Notes: a model not told the origin generated them from the letters alone. Shown: positions 44,349 through 52,390, counted from the stretch's first letter. The stretch: DNA of 64,000 nucleotides from Bacteroidales bacterium UBA6267 (GCA_002440745.1 DJVB01000056.1:11267-75266), one strand, 5' to 3'. Made by a program: numbers and translations.

Positions 44349-45491
44349 ATGAAAAAGATTTCAACAATTTTTACATTTGTATTATCAATTTTAATAATTG
44401 GATGTAATACCCCACAGAAAAGTAAATCTACTGAGAATGATTTAGTAGAATATTTAAAAAGCAACTGGCAAACTCCCGAAGATTATGTAATCAAAAAGTT
44501 TAAAAATCATGATTATGTATTCATAGGAGAATATCATAGAATTAAACATGACGTTGATTTAATACTGAAATTAATACCACAGCTTCATGAAAATGGCATA
44601 AAAAATCTAGCAATTGAATTTGGGAATTATGAAGACCAATATCTCGTTGACTCGTTATTAAATCTCCCGTATTTTGATAGAAATTTGGCAAAACAAATAA
44701 TTTTTAATAGTAGTCCATTTTGGGGATTTGCAGAATACATCGACATTTATCGGGTTGCATGGGAGGTAAACCACACAGATGATTTAAACGTAAATAACAG
44801 ATTTAGAGTTGTTAATTTGGGAGCAGTTTATGATCCATGTAAAGAGGGAGGTGCTTGGCGCGACCTTGACCCAGATATATTCATGGCGGATGTGATTTTT
44901 AAAGAGATTATCAGTAAAAATGAGAAAGCTTTGATTTATTCTGGAAATCATCACGCTTTTACAAAATACCATCAACCTTTATATGATTTCGAAAAGGACT
45001 CTTTAGTTGGATTAAACAATACGAGAATGGGCAATATAATCTATGATTCGTTAAAAACTAAAGTATTTAATATTTATTTACATGCTGCATGGGTATCAAA
45101 TAAAGGTTGGGATGAAAAATCAGTTCTACCGGTAAATGGAGTAATAGACTCAATAATGGCTATATTTAATAATAAACCTGTTGGTTTTGATGCAATTAAC
45201 TCTCCATTTGGCAAATTAACAAGCAATAATTCTTATTATGCAATGGGCTATCCCGAATTCACCTTAGATCAATATTGTGATGGTTACATTTTTCAAAATT
45301 CTTTTGCAAATTATAAACCTATAACTATGGAGGACAGTTTTATTACCTTGGAAAATTTGCCCCTCGTAAAGAAAAAGATGGAATGTAATGGTCATGAAAA
45401 AGAGTATATTGAATCTTTGACATTAGAAAATGCAAACGAATTTTTCTTTGAAGATATTAGAAATCATTTTAAACACCTGATTAAAGAATAA
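44349..45491 (+). CDS. lipoprotein of the ChaN/EreA/Tiki-like superfamily (putative)
   Basis: The 380-aa protein has a lipoprotein signal (about residues 1-18, lipobox LIIGC). The motif YVFIGEYHRIKHDVDLILKL near 58 gives the GExH of the haem-uptake ChaN, erythromycin-esterase and Tiki folds. NLAIEFGNYEDQYLVDSLL near 93 gives the second conserved Glu, and LIYSGNHHAF near 196 gives a His pair. The remaining body is Bacteroidota-like without further signature. It might be a metal-dependent hydrolase or a haem-binding protein; the superfamily call is moderate and the function unknown. It lies after leader copy D. Confidence 0.55.
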   Translation: MKKISTIFTFVLSILIIGCNTPQKSKSTENDLVEYLKSNWQTPEDYVIKKFKNHDYVFIGEYHRIKHDVDLILKLIPQLHENGIKNLAIEFGNYEDQYLVDSLLNLPYFDRNLAKQIIFNSSPFWGFAEYIDIYRVAWEVNHTDDLNVNNRFRVVNLGAVYDPCKEGGAWRDLDPDIFMADVIFKEIISKNEKALIYSGNHHAFTKYHQPLYDFEKDSLVGLNNTRMGNIIYDSLKTKVFNIYLHAAWVSNKGWDEKSVLPVNGVIDSIMAIFNNKPVGFDAINSPFGKLTSNNSYYAMGYPEFTLDQYCDGYIFQNSFANYKPITMEDSFITLENLPLVKKKMECNGHEKEYIESLTLENANEFFFEDIRNHFKHLIKE

Positions 45492-45735
45492 ATACAGCTG
45501 CTAATCAAGCCGACTGATAGCCATCAGTCCCATCGAGCACCTCTCGAATTACAATTCTGACCTTTGCCTAAGAAAAATATCTAACCTCGTGAACTTCGAA
45601 ATTTTCTATGAAGTAAAGAATGCATTTTGCAAACGATGATTGATTCTTCATGATGTAAAAAATATGCCTTAGAACGCACCTCCATTACTAAAGCTTAGAC
45701 GTATGCAACAAAGAGAGAATGGATAACAATATAGC
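45492..45735. other. gene-free stretch with a GAT-AGCC-ATC hairpin
   Basis: No gene seen. A perfect hairpin GACTGAT-AGCC-ATCAGTC lies at 45512-45529, about 20 bp after the lipoprotein stop. The same loop and inner stem recur at the tip of the palindrome at 49348-49365. Confidence 0.55.
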
Positions 45736-45787
45736 CAGCCCAATGAAAGCTAAGTTAACAGCCTAAGAAACTGTGTTCGATTTATCC
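45736..45787 (+). repeat. shared 3' block, copy 2
   Basis: GCCCAA, AAGCTAA and CCTAAGAAACTGTGTTCGAT with TTATCC match the block at 44044-44089 with few differences and precede leader copy E. Confidence 0.65.
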
Positions 45788-45814
45788 CATCTGCACACTT
45801 CCATTAATATCCAT

Positions 45815-45972
45815 TCCAATAAATCTTTTGAATAATTCAAATTATTAAAACCCTATATTTGCACTGAAAATTATCACATCATTCACACAAAACTGAAAGT
45901 ATGGAGAAAAAGGACAGCTACCATTTTTGGGAAATTAGCGGCGGATGGGGTATGTATATTCGTTGGCTGTAA
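45815..45972 (+). repeat. leader repeat, copy E (before the DUF262 pair)
   Basis: AATCTTTTGAATAATTCAAA, TATATTTG at 45854-45861, GCACTGAAAATTATCACATC and CAAAACTGAAAGTATGGAGA. The short ORF is 23 aa (45901-45972) and contains the GCGGCGGATGGGG box. It ends at TATATTCGTTGGCTG (45955-45969), which is the left core site of this cassette. Confidence 0.78.
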
Positions 45973-46026
45973 TGGTAGGAGGACACTCAAAGCGAAAGGA
46001 CAATATATAATGATTAACAAAAGGAT

Positions 46027-47451
46027 ATGGAAATAACACCAACACAAAAAGTAATTAAACTGAACGAGTTAGTAAAAGAAAAACTCACTATTCCTGTTTA
46101 TCAACGTCCCTATAAATGGACAGAAAAAAATGTTATTCAACTTTTGGAAGATATTTTTGAGTATGTTGTGCTTAAAAATAAAGACTATCGCATTGGTAAT
46201 ATCATTTTGTACAAATTTTGGCAGGACAACAACGAAAAAATTATAGAAAGAAATACTTATCAAAATGATTCTGATTTTGAAAAAGCCATTAAAAATGCTT
46301 CAGAATTTTCAGACGTTGTTGATGGACAGCAGCGACTTACAACTATCTCGCTAATAATGAAAATATTAGAAAATAATTTTAATGGTTTGTTGCTCAGTGA
46401 AAAGTTCAAACATACTATTTCCAAAAATAATATTGTGTATAATTATCGCATTATAAATCAATGGATAAGCACTAAGTTTGGAAATAATGAAATCAAAAAA
46501 GCTGATTTCAAATCAAAAATTTTGAATAAATGTGAATTTGTGCTTTTTACGGTTTTTCACCAGGACGAAGCATTTCAGCTTTTTGATTCTCAAAATGCAA
46601 GAGGAAAGGCTCTTGAACCTTATGACTTATTAAAAGCATTTCATTTACGGGAAATGGATTTTGATAGCGAAGACGAAAGAACAAAATGCGTTGACCATTG
46701 GGAAGCATCTGTTGATAATGGAACTTTAAAACCAATACTCGGAAATCATCTTTTCAAAATTCGCAAATGGAGTAAAAATGAATGGAAATACGATTTTACA
46801 AAAGATGAAATCGAAGAATTTAAAGGTATTTCATTACACCAAAAACAGCAATATCCTTACGAAAGTGCAATGCGAATGTTAGACGGTTTTGTGGATAATG
46901 CTCAAAATGATAAATTTTTGCGAAACTTACAAGTTGCACAAACTTTTCCATTTCAAATTACAACCCCGATAATTAATGGCAAACGTTTTTTTGAATATGT
47001 TGATTTTTACATTACTCAACGAGAAAAATTATTTGATTTTAATAAAGAAGATTCGATTAAAGCAGAAATTCCAGAATTTGTAAAATTCTACGAAGATTAT
47101 TGCTACGGTTATTATGGATGGTCTCGAAGTGGTGATAAAAAAGTGAGAAATCTTTACGAAAATATTTTAATTGCATTCATTGATAAATTTGGCTATGTTG
47201 ATGATTTTGAAAATTACTACAACGCATTTTACAAACTTGCATACCGAATTCGTTGTGATAAAAAAAGAATTACAGTAGAAACAATTATGAATAGTACTGC
47301 ACGACAAGTTTTTAGTAAAATAAATGATTCTGTACGCCCTGATACTTTCAAAAATTATCAGTATAAAACATATCAAATTGACAAAAACAATCTTGTTAAC
47401 GGAATTGACGAGATAGCTAAATTTATAACAGGAGAAAAAAATGGAAAATAG
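46027..47451 (+). CDS. DUF262 domain protein, first of a pair (GmrS-like)
   Basis: The 474-aa protein carries the DUF262 (ParB/sulfiredoxin-like) signature: LTIPVYQRPYKWTEKNVIQLLEDI at residues 20-43, then GNIILYKF, and SDVVDGQQRLTTISLIMKIL with DGQQR at 99-103. DUF262 domains bind nucleotide and drive modification-dependent or phosphorothioate-linked restriction proteins such as GmrSD and SspE. No HNH nuclease segment is visible in its C-terminal half, which is helical and ends with TMNSTARQVFSKIND-type wording. It overlaps the next gene by 11 bp, so the two are made together. Probable antiphage function is inferred. Confidence 0.82.
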   Translation: MEITPTQKVIKLNELVKEKLTIPVYQRPYKWTEKNVIQLLEDIFEYVVLKNKDYRIGNIILYKFWQDNNEKIIERNTYQNDSDFEKAIKNASEFSDVVDGQQRLTTISLIMKILENNFNGLLLSEKFKHTISKNNIVYNYRIINQWISTKFGNNEIKKADFKSKILNKCEFVLFTVFHQDEAFQLFDSQNARGKALEPYDLLKAFHLREMDFDSEDERTKCVDHWEASVDNGTLKPILGNHLFKIRKWSKNEWKYDFTKDEIEEFKGISLHQKQQYPYESAMRMLDGFVDNAQNDKFLRNLQVAQTFPFQITTPIINGKRFFEYVDFYITQREKLFDFNKEDSIKAEIPEFVKFYEDYCYGYYGWSRSGDKKVRNLYENILIAFIDKFGYVDDFENYYNAFYKLAYRIRCDKKRITVETIMNSTARQVFSKINDSVRPDTFKNYQYKTYQIDKNNLVNGIDEIAKFITGEKNGK

Positions 47452-49243
47452 CGCAAAAAACATAAGAGAGATTTTAGAGAAAGACAATTATATCATTCCA
47501 CGCTACCAACGTAATTACGCTTGGGGAAAGACTGAAATTTCACAGTTAATCAAGGATATTGATGAGTTTTTTCCAAAGGAAAACAACGAAAAAAAATCAT
47601 ACTATCTTGGCTCGTTAGTTTGTTTTAAAAGAGAAGACGGCAGTTTTGAATTGATTGACGGACAACAACGCCACACAACCATTACGCTGATAAATCTTGT
47701 TCTAAAAAATTGGCAAAATGTAATTGAAAATATTGTAGCAGTTCCAAATCTCAAATTTGATTCTCGTAAGAAAATACAGAATTACATTGAAAGTTTATAC
47801 AAAACAGAAAAAACGACATTTCTAAAACAAGCAGGAGAATTAAATATAACAGGTACAGGAAGTTTCAAAGATGCTATTGAGATTATTCAAGAAGAACTGC
47901 GAGTAAAAGATGTACAATATTTTGCAAAGAATTTCTATGAAAATGTTTATTTGTTTCGTGTGGAAGTTCCCGAAGATACTGATTTAAACCACTATTTTGA
48001 AATAATGAACAATCGAGGTGAACAGTTGGAAAAACACGAAATTATAAAAGCTCTTTTAATGGGAAAAATTAGCGATACAAAAGAGCAGAGGAAATTTGCT
48101 ACAATTTGGGACGCTTGTGCAGATATGAATGATTATGTGTATTTCAATTTTGAAAAAGCATACAGACAAAATTTGTTTGATGATACCGGAAAATTAAAAT
48201 GGGAAAAATTTGATAGTATTTCTAACAATGAAAGCGAAGATAACAACGAAGAAAAATCATTAGCAGATATTATTGGCAATCATAACATTCCTACTGATTT
48301 TCCGAAAGATGAAAAATATATTAAAGACAAATATAAATCTGTTATTGACTTTCCGAATTTTCTATTGCAAGTATTGAAAATTAAGAATGATAAAGTATCA
48401 CTTGACGATAAAAAACTTTTGGAGCAATTTAGCGACACTAAACCCGACCCGAAAGATTTTATTTTTGATTTGTTGAAATACAGAATCTTATTTGATGAGT
48501 TTGTTGTTAAGCAAGACTTAGCAGATGCAGACGAAAGCAAACAAAATTGGGGAATTAGAAAATTAAATAATGATCTTGAAACAACGATTAAAACTTATGA
48601 AGCTGATGAAGAGTTGACAAAGTTGCAAGTAATGTTGTATTATTCTGATTCTACAAACACTTACAATAATTGGTTGCAGGAAATTATGAAAAATACGGTT
48701 TTTGCTGTTGATATATTCACCGAAAAAGTTATGAGTATTGCAAAAGTAAAATTCAATAGAGAGAACTTATCGTATCCCAATATTAGTGCTTTCAATCTTT
48801 ATTTTATTGATTTTTTGCTTTGGAAATTGTACGCTGAAAATATAAAAGGTAAAGAAAATTATGTAGATGATATATCTGACACATTAAACAATTTAAAAAG
48901 TAAAATTTTCATTCACAGAAGTTCGTTTAATTCATTCAAATTTAGACAAATAAGTTCAAGAGAGCATTTGCTTTCGCAAGAACACGCCAAACGATATTCC
49001 ATTGACGAAGAAGTTTACAACGGAATAGGAAATTTGTGTTTAATTTCTTCTTCCCAAAATTCGGCTGGCAACAAAGAAAATCCAAGTGACAAGAAGAAAT
49101 TGTTTCAACACGATAATTCAAGTTTGAAACGGCTTATAATGTTTGAAAGTTATGAAAACGATAAATGGGAAACCGACCAAATATACAAACACAAATATGA
49201 AATTGTAAATTTGATTAACCACTATACAAATGAAGTTAAATAG
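47441..49243 (+). CDS. DUF262 plus DUF1524-like protein, second of a pair
   Basis: The 600-aa protein has a second DUF262 domain: DNYIIPRYQRNYAWGKTEISQLIKDI (residues 15-40), GSLVCF and FELIDGQQRHTTITLINLVL with DGQQR at 73-77. The C-terminal segment SSREHLLSQEHAKRY followed by GNLCLISSSQNSAGNKENPSDKK matches the DUF1524 HNH-type nuclease layout (xEHxxxQ ... GNLxLxxxxxN). Thus the first protein supplies a DUF262 domain and the second a DUF262 plus nuclease. The start overlaps the first gene. The expected role is defence against modified or foreign DNA; the target is unknown. The long palindrome at 49251 follows directly. Confidence 0.83.
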   Translation: MENSAKNIREILEKDNYIIPRYQRNYAWGKTEISQLIKDIDEFFPKENNEKKSYYLGSLVCFKREDGSFELIDGQQRHTTITLINLVLKNWQNVIENIVAVPNLKFDSRKKIQNYIESLYKTEKTTFLKQAGELNITGTGSFKDAIEIIQEELRVKDVQYFAKNFYENVYLFRVEVPEDTDLNHYFEIMNNRGEQLEKHEIIKALLMGKISDTKEQRKFATIWDACADMNDYVYFNFEKAYRQNLFDDTGKLKWEKFDSISNNESEDNNEEKSLADIIGNHNIPTDFPKDEKYIKDKYKSVIDFPNFLLQVLKIKNDKVSLDDKKLLEQFSDTKPDPKDFIFDLLKYRILFDEFVVKQDLADADESKQNWGIRKLNNDLETTIKTYEADEELTKLQVMLYYSDSTNTYNNWLQEIMKNTVFAVDIFTEKVMSIAKVKFNRENLSYPNISAFNLYFIDFLLWKLYAENIKGKENYVDDISDTLNNLKSKIFIHRSSFNSFKFRQISSREHLLSQEHAKRYSIDEEVYNGIGNLCLISSSQNSAGNKENPSDKKKLFQHDNSSLKRLIMFESYENDKWETDQIYKHKYEIVNLINHYTNEVK

Positions 49244-49250
49244 CCACATA

Positions 49251-49391
49251 CCGCCAACAATATGTAAAATCCATAAGGGTTTCAGAGGTAATCGAAGGTC
49301 AGAAGTCCACTTTAACTTTTCGTGTAACTTGCTAGGAAATCACCCTCTTCCGATAGCCATCGGAACCCTTACGGCACTTTCACTTGGCAGT
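49251..49391. repeat. attC-like imperfect palindrome after the DUF262 pair
   Basis: CCGCCAACAATATG (49251-49264) opens 8 bp after the stop. The left arm (to ATAAGGGTTTC at 49273-49283) pairs imperfectly with the right arm GGAACCCTTACGG onward to CACTTGGCAG (49362-49390). The tip carries TTCCGAT-AGCC-ATCGGAA (49348-49365). The opening core is the inverse of the core in leader copy E. Confidence 0.55.
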
Positions 49392-49437
49392 AACAAGCAA
49401 CCCTAACAGACCTAAAACAAACAAAAACTTTTACTAA

Positions 49438-50256
49438 ATGACAACAGGAAATAAAATTGCAATTTTAATAGACGGTGACAATGCTGAAAGCAAACTTATC
49501 GAACAATATATCTCTGAGGCGGGGCGTTTTGGGCGAGTTACAGTTAAGAGAATTTACGCTGACTGGACCGACAATAGAATGAAAAGTTGGAAAGAACAAC
49601 TTAACAAATTTGCGGTTAGACCAATTCAAAAGTTTGCATATACAACTGCTAAAAACTCAACCGACACAGCTTTAATCATTGACGCAATGGACTTATTGCA
49701 TTCAAAGCTAATTGACGGTATTTGTATTGTTTCTAGTGACAGCGACTATACCGGACTTGCACATAGAATAAGAGAAGAAGGTTTGTTTATTATGGGAATT
49801 GGTAAATCCCATACTCCAGAGGCATTTGTAAAAGCTTGTGAGAACTTTACATTTTCAGAAATTCTGCAACCAACAGAAACAAAAGAGGTAAAGGAACAAA
49901 CTAAAAAAGAGAACGATAAAAAAGAAACAGAGACTGGACTTAAAGCACCAAACCTTCCCGAACCTAAAGTTGTAGGGAAAATTGACTTAAACTTAATTGG
50001 CTCGCTGAAAAAATCAGGTATTAAATCGGTTGACTTGAAACAAATTGAAACTGCATTTCAGATGGTAGCAGACATTGACACAGGACAAGCGTTACTTTCA
50101 AGATTTTCAGAAGCACTTCGCAAAGTTGACCCGACTTTTGACCATAGGAATTTTGGCTATAATTCATTCAGAAAGTTCTGTGACGCTTTGACACCAAATT
50201 ACCAAACTGTTTTACACGAAGATGGTCAAACATTTTCGTTAAAGAAAATAGACTAG
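49438..50256 (+). CDS. NYN-domain RNase-like protein with C-terminal LOTUS/OST-HTH domain
   Basis: The 272-aa protein starts with an NYN (PIN-like, LabA/DUF88) domain: IAILIDGDNAESKL at 7-20, STDTALIIDAMDLLHS near 78 and GICIVSSDSDYTGLAHRIRE near 94. The clustered Asp residues (D12, D14, D80, D84 region, D101, D103) would bind metal for RNA cleavage. A charged linker (about 150-180) leads to a winged-helix LOTUS/OST-HTH domain (IGSLKKSGIKSVDLKQIETAF to the end). It lies in the island between the DUF262 palindrome and leader copy F. Function unconfirmed; RNase or RNA-binding regulator is likely. Confidence 0.85.
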   Translation: MTTGNKIAILIDGDNAESKLIEQYISEAGRFGRVTVKRIYADWTDNRMKSWKEQLNKFAVRPIQKFAYTTAKNSTDTALIIDAMDLLHSKLIDGICIVSSDSDYTGLAHRIREEGLFIMGIGKSHTPEAFVKACENFTFSEILQPTETKEVKEQTKKENDKKETETGLKAPNLPEPKVVGKIDLNLIGSLKKSGIKSVDLKQIETAFQMVADIDTGQALLSRFSEALRKVDPTFDHRNFGYNSFRKFCDALTPNYQTVLHEDGQTFSLKKID

Positions 50257-50599
50257 AAATGAAGACTGAATGAAGTGCAACTTCTTACTCTGGCTTTGAC
50301 TCAAGGGCGATGATATGGAAGTATAAAACTCTGTGCTTCAATTTAAGCTCTTTGGTATCTCCGCAGGAATCCCTTTTATAGAGACCCATTAACCGCAAAA
50401 TGCTAACCGGCAATTTATTTGAACCCTACCCGCAATCAAAAAGTTAAGCAACATCTTCCTTTCATGCTTTGAATTTTATTTATTCTATGATGTTTTTTTG
50501 TTTATTAAAGCATTAGCATTTTCAAGCTAAGGCTGGAGTTTGATCCATTTCATATTGAATCTTTCTATCTATCTCTCATGAAAACTTAAATTTAATTCT

Positions 50600-50802
50600 T
50601 TTAGACAATCCAAATAATTAAAACCCTATATTTGCGCTGAAAATCTACAGCAATTCACTTAAGACTGAAACTATGGTGAAAGACAGCTGCAAATATTTAA
50701 TTTCGGATAGAGTATTAAAATACAGGGAGTTAAATAGATTTTTGAACCTGTAACTTAGTGAGAAATAACCACCATAATGGTGATTATACATTCGTTAACG
50801 CC
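50600..50802 (+). repeat. leader repeat, copy F (before the KAP NTPase)
   Basis: CAAATAATTAAAACCC, TATATTTG at 50627-50634, GCGCTGAAAATC, AAGACTGAAACTATGG, and a 26-aa ORF (50673-50753) with KYLISDRVLKYRELNRF. It ends with ATACATTCGTTAACGCC (50786-50802), the left core site of this cassette. CACCATAATGGTG palindrome at 50770-50782. Confidence 0.8.
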
Positions 50803-50827
50803 AAGTTTAAACTGACATTCTACAATC

Positions 50828-52246
50828 ATGAGAATCAGACATAATGATATAGAAATCAATAAAACAGACCCTTTTTCAAATTGCAAATTGGGAAGAAAAG
50901 AATATGCTCTCGTGCTAACCGATATTGTAAAAAACTTTAATGACGGATTTGTTTTAGCAATTGACAATGAATGGGGAACCGGAAAAACCACATTCGTAAA
51001 AATGTGGAAACAATATCTGGACAATGAGGATTTTAAAACTTTGTACTTTAATGCTTGGGAGAATGATTTCGAGCAAGATATTTTGGTTACACTAATTTCT
51101 GAATTAAAGGAACTTAAGACTTCTAAAAACGAAGAATCATTTAAAAAAGTAATAAATAAAGCTTTCCCACTCGCAAAAAGTTTGGCTTTGGGGCTACTTA
51201 AAACTCAAATTGAAAAACATGTAGGTAATGAGTTTGTACAGGAATTCATAAATCAAACTTCCAGTAGCATAGCTGATGGCTTACAAGAGCAAATTGAAAT
51301 TTATACAAGTAAGAAAAAAAGCATCGCGGAATTCAGACAATCATTTGAAAAATTTGTTTCCCAGACAACAGATAGCAAACCAGTTGTTTTTATAATTGAT
51401 GAATTAGACAGATGCCGACCAAATTACGCAGTCGAATTGTTGGAGCAGTTAAAACATTTATTTTCTGTTTCTGGAATAGTATTCGTCTTGTCAATTGATA
51501 AAGTTCAATTAGGGAATGCTGTTCGTGGTGTTTATGGTAGTGATTTAATAGATTCAAATGAATATTTAAGAAGATTTATTGATATTGAATATTCTATTCC
51601 GGAACCAGACACAAAAACATTTACAAAATACTTGTATGAATATTTTGCATTTGATGAATTCTTCGAAGAAAAACAAAGGCTTCAATATCGTGAATTACAA
51701 CAAGACAGCTCAACTTTCATAAAGTTCGCCACCTCATTGTTTAACTATGAAAGATTAACATTAAGAGTTCAAGAAAAAATATTTGCCCATGCAAGGATAG
51801 CTCTAACACAATTTACTGCGAATAATTATTTAGTGCCAAGTTTATTCATATTACTAATATATATCAAGTTCAAGCACAACTCTATTTACAATAATCTAAA
51901 AAATGAGAGATACTCGTTGCAAGAACTAATTAATCAAGTAGAGTCAATCTTACCGGAGAATGTGAGCGAAGATGATTCACACATGTATTTATATACTTTA
52001 TCAATGCTATTGAGAAGCTACAATAACTCAAGAGAGTATCCAAATAAGGAAAACCTTATAGTAACCGATGAAAGTGACTCCAAACAAAGATTGACTTTTA
52101 CATCTAAGTTCGATAAAACTGAAAACAATAAGAAACTTTTAGGTTTCTTGGATTCATCCAGAGGATATTATTCAAAAATGCATGACATGGGAATAAAACA
52201 CTTGTTAAAAAAAATAGATATAACTGAAAAAATAATGATGAATTAA
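50828..52246 (+). CDS. KAP family P-loop NTPase
   Basis: The 472-aa protein belongs to the KAP NTPases: N-terminal LGRKEYALVLTDIVKNF, Walker A NEWGTGKTT at residues 48-55, TLYFNAWENDFEQDIL near 71, and Walker B with sensor VVFIIDELDRCRPNYAVELLEQLKHLF near 186. KAP proteins often carry membrane spans between the Walker motifs; here that insert (about 110-150) is short and only weakly hydrophobic, so it is likely cytosolic. KAP ATPases appear in antiphage systems such as Qat, but no Qat partner genes are beside it. It is the only gene of its cassette. Confidence 0.88.
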   Translation: MRIRHNDIEINKTDPFSNCKLGRKEYALVLTDIVKNFNDGFVLAIDNEWGTGKTTFVKMWKQYLDNEDFKTLYFNAWENDFEQDILVTLISELKELKTSKNEESFKKVINKAFPLAKSLALGLLKTQIEKHVGNEFVQEFINQTSSSIADGLQEQIEIYTSKKKSIAEFRQSFEKFVSQTTDSKPVVFIIDELDRCRPNYAVELLEQLKHLFSVSGIVFVLSIDKVQLGNAVRGVYGSDLIDSNEYLRRFIDIEYSIPEPDTKTFTKYLYEYFAFDEFFEEKQRLQYRELQQDSSTFIKFATSLFNYERLTLRVQEKIFAHARIALTQFTANNYLVPSLFILLIYIKFKHNSIYNNLKNERYSLQELINQVESILPENVSEDDSHMYLYTLSMLLRSYNNSREYPNKENLIVTDESDSKQRLTFTSKFDKTENNKKLLGFLDSSRGYYSKMHDMGIKHLLKKIDITEKIMMN

Positions 52247-52255
52247 TAAAAACTA

Positions 52256-52390
52256 GGCGTTAACAAATTGTATATGGCAGGCGGGGGATTTAGCGGTCTG
52301 ACAAGTCAGACCTCGTGCCCACTTTCCTACGGGTCTGACAGTATTTCTCTTCGAAATCCCGCCCGACCACATACAAGTGACCGTTGAACT
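52256..52390. repeat. attC-like imperfect palindrome after the KAP gene
   Basis: GGCGTTAACAAATTGTAT (52256-52273) begins the left arm, and TATATGGCAGGCGGGGGATTT pairs with AAATCCCGCCCGACCACATA at 52354-52373. The right end is ACCGTTGAAC, containing GTTGAAC (52383-52389), which obeys the integron core GTTRRRY. The middle holds a perfect GGTCTGAC-AA-GTCAGACC hairpin and a third GGTCTGAC copy. The opening core is the inverse of the core ending leader copy F. Confidence 0.55.

Noticed and set aside
41019..52390. CRISPR array
   Set aside because: The repeats are long, diverged and separated by whole genes of different length, not by short uniform spacers, and no cas genes are present.
52256..52390. 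Plain rho-independent terminator
   Set aside because: The palindrome is far too long, interrupted and lacks a T tract at its end, though it may still terminate transcription incidentally.
49251..52390. Strict integron attC sites with GTTRRRY at both ends
   Set aside because: Only the right end of the KAP palindrome (GTTGAAC) obeys the consensus; the left cores GTTAAC and GTTGGC do not, so the sites are described only as attC-like.
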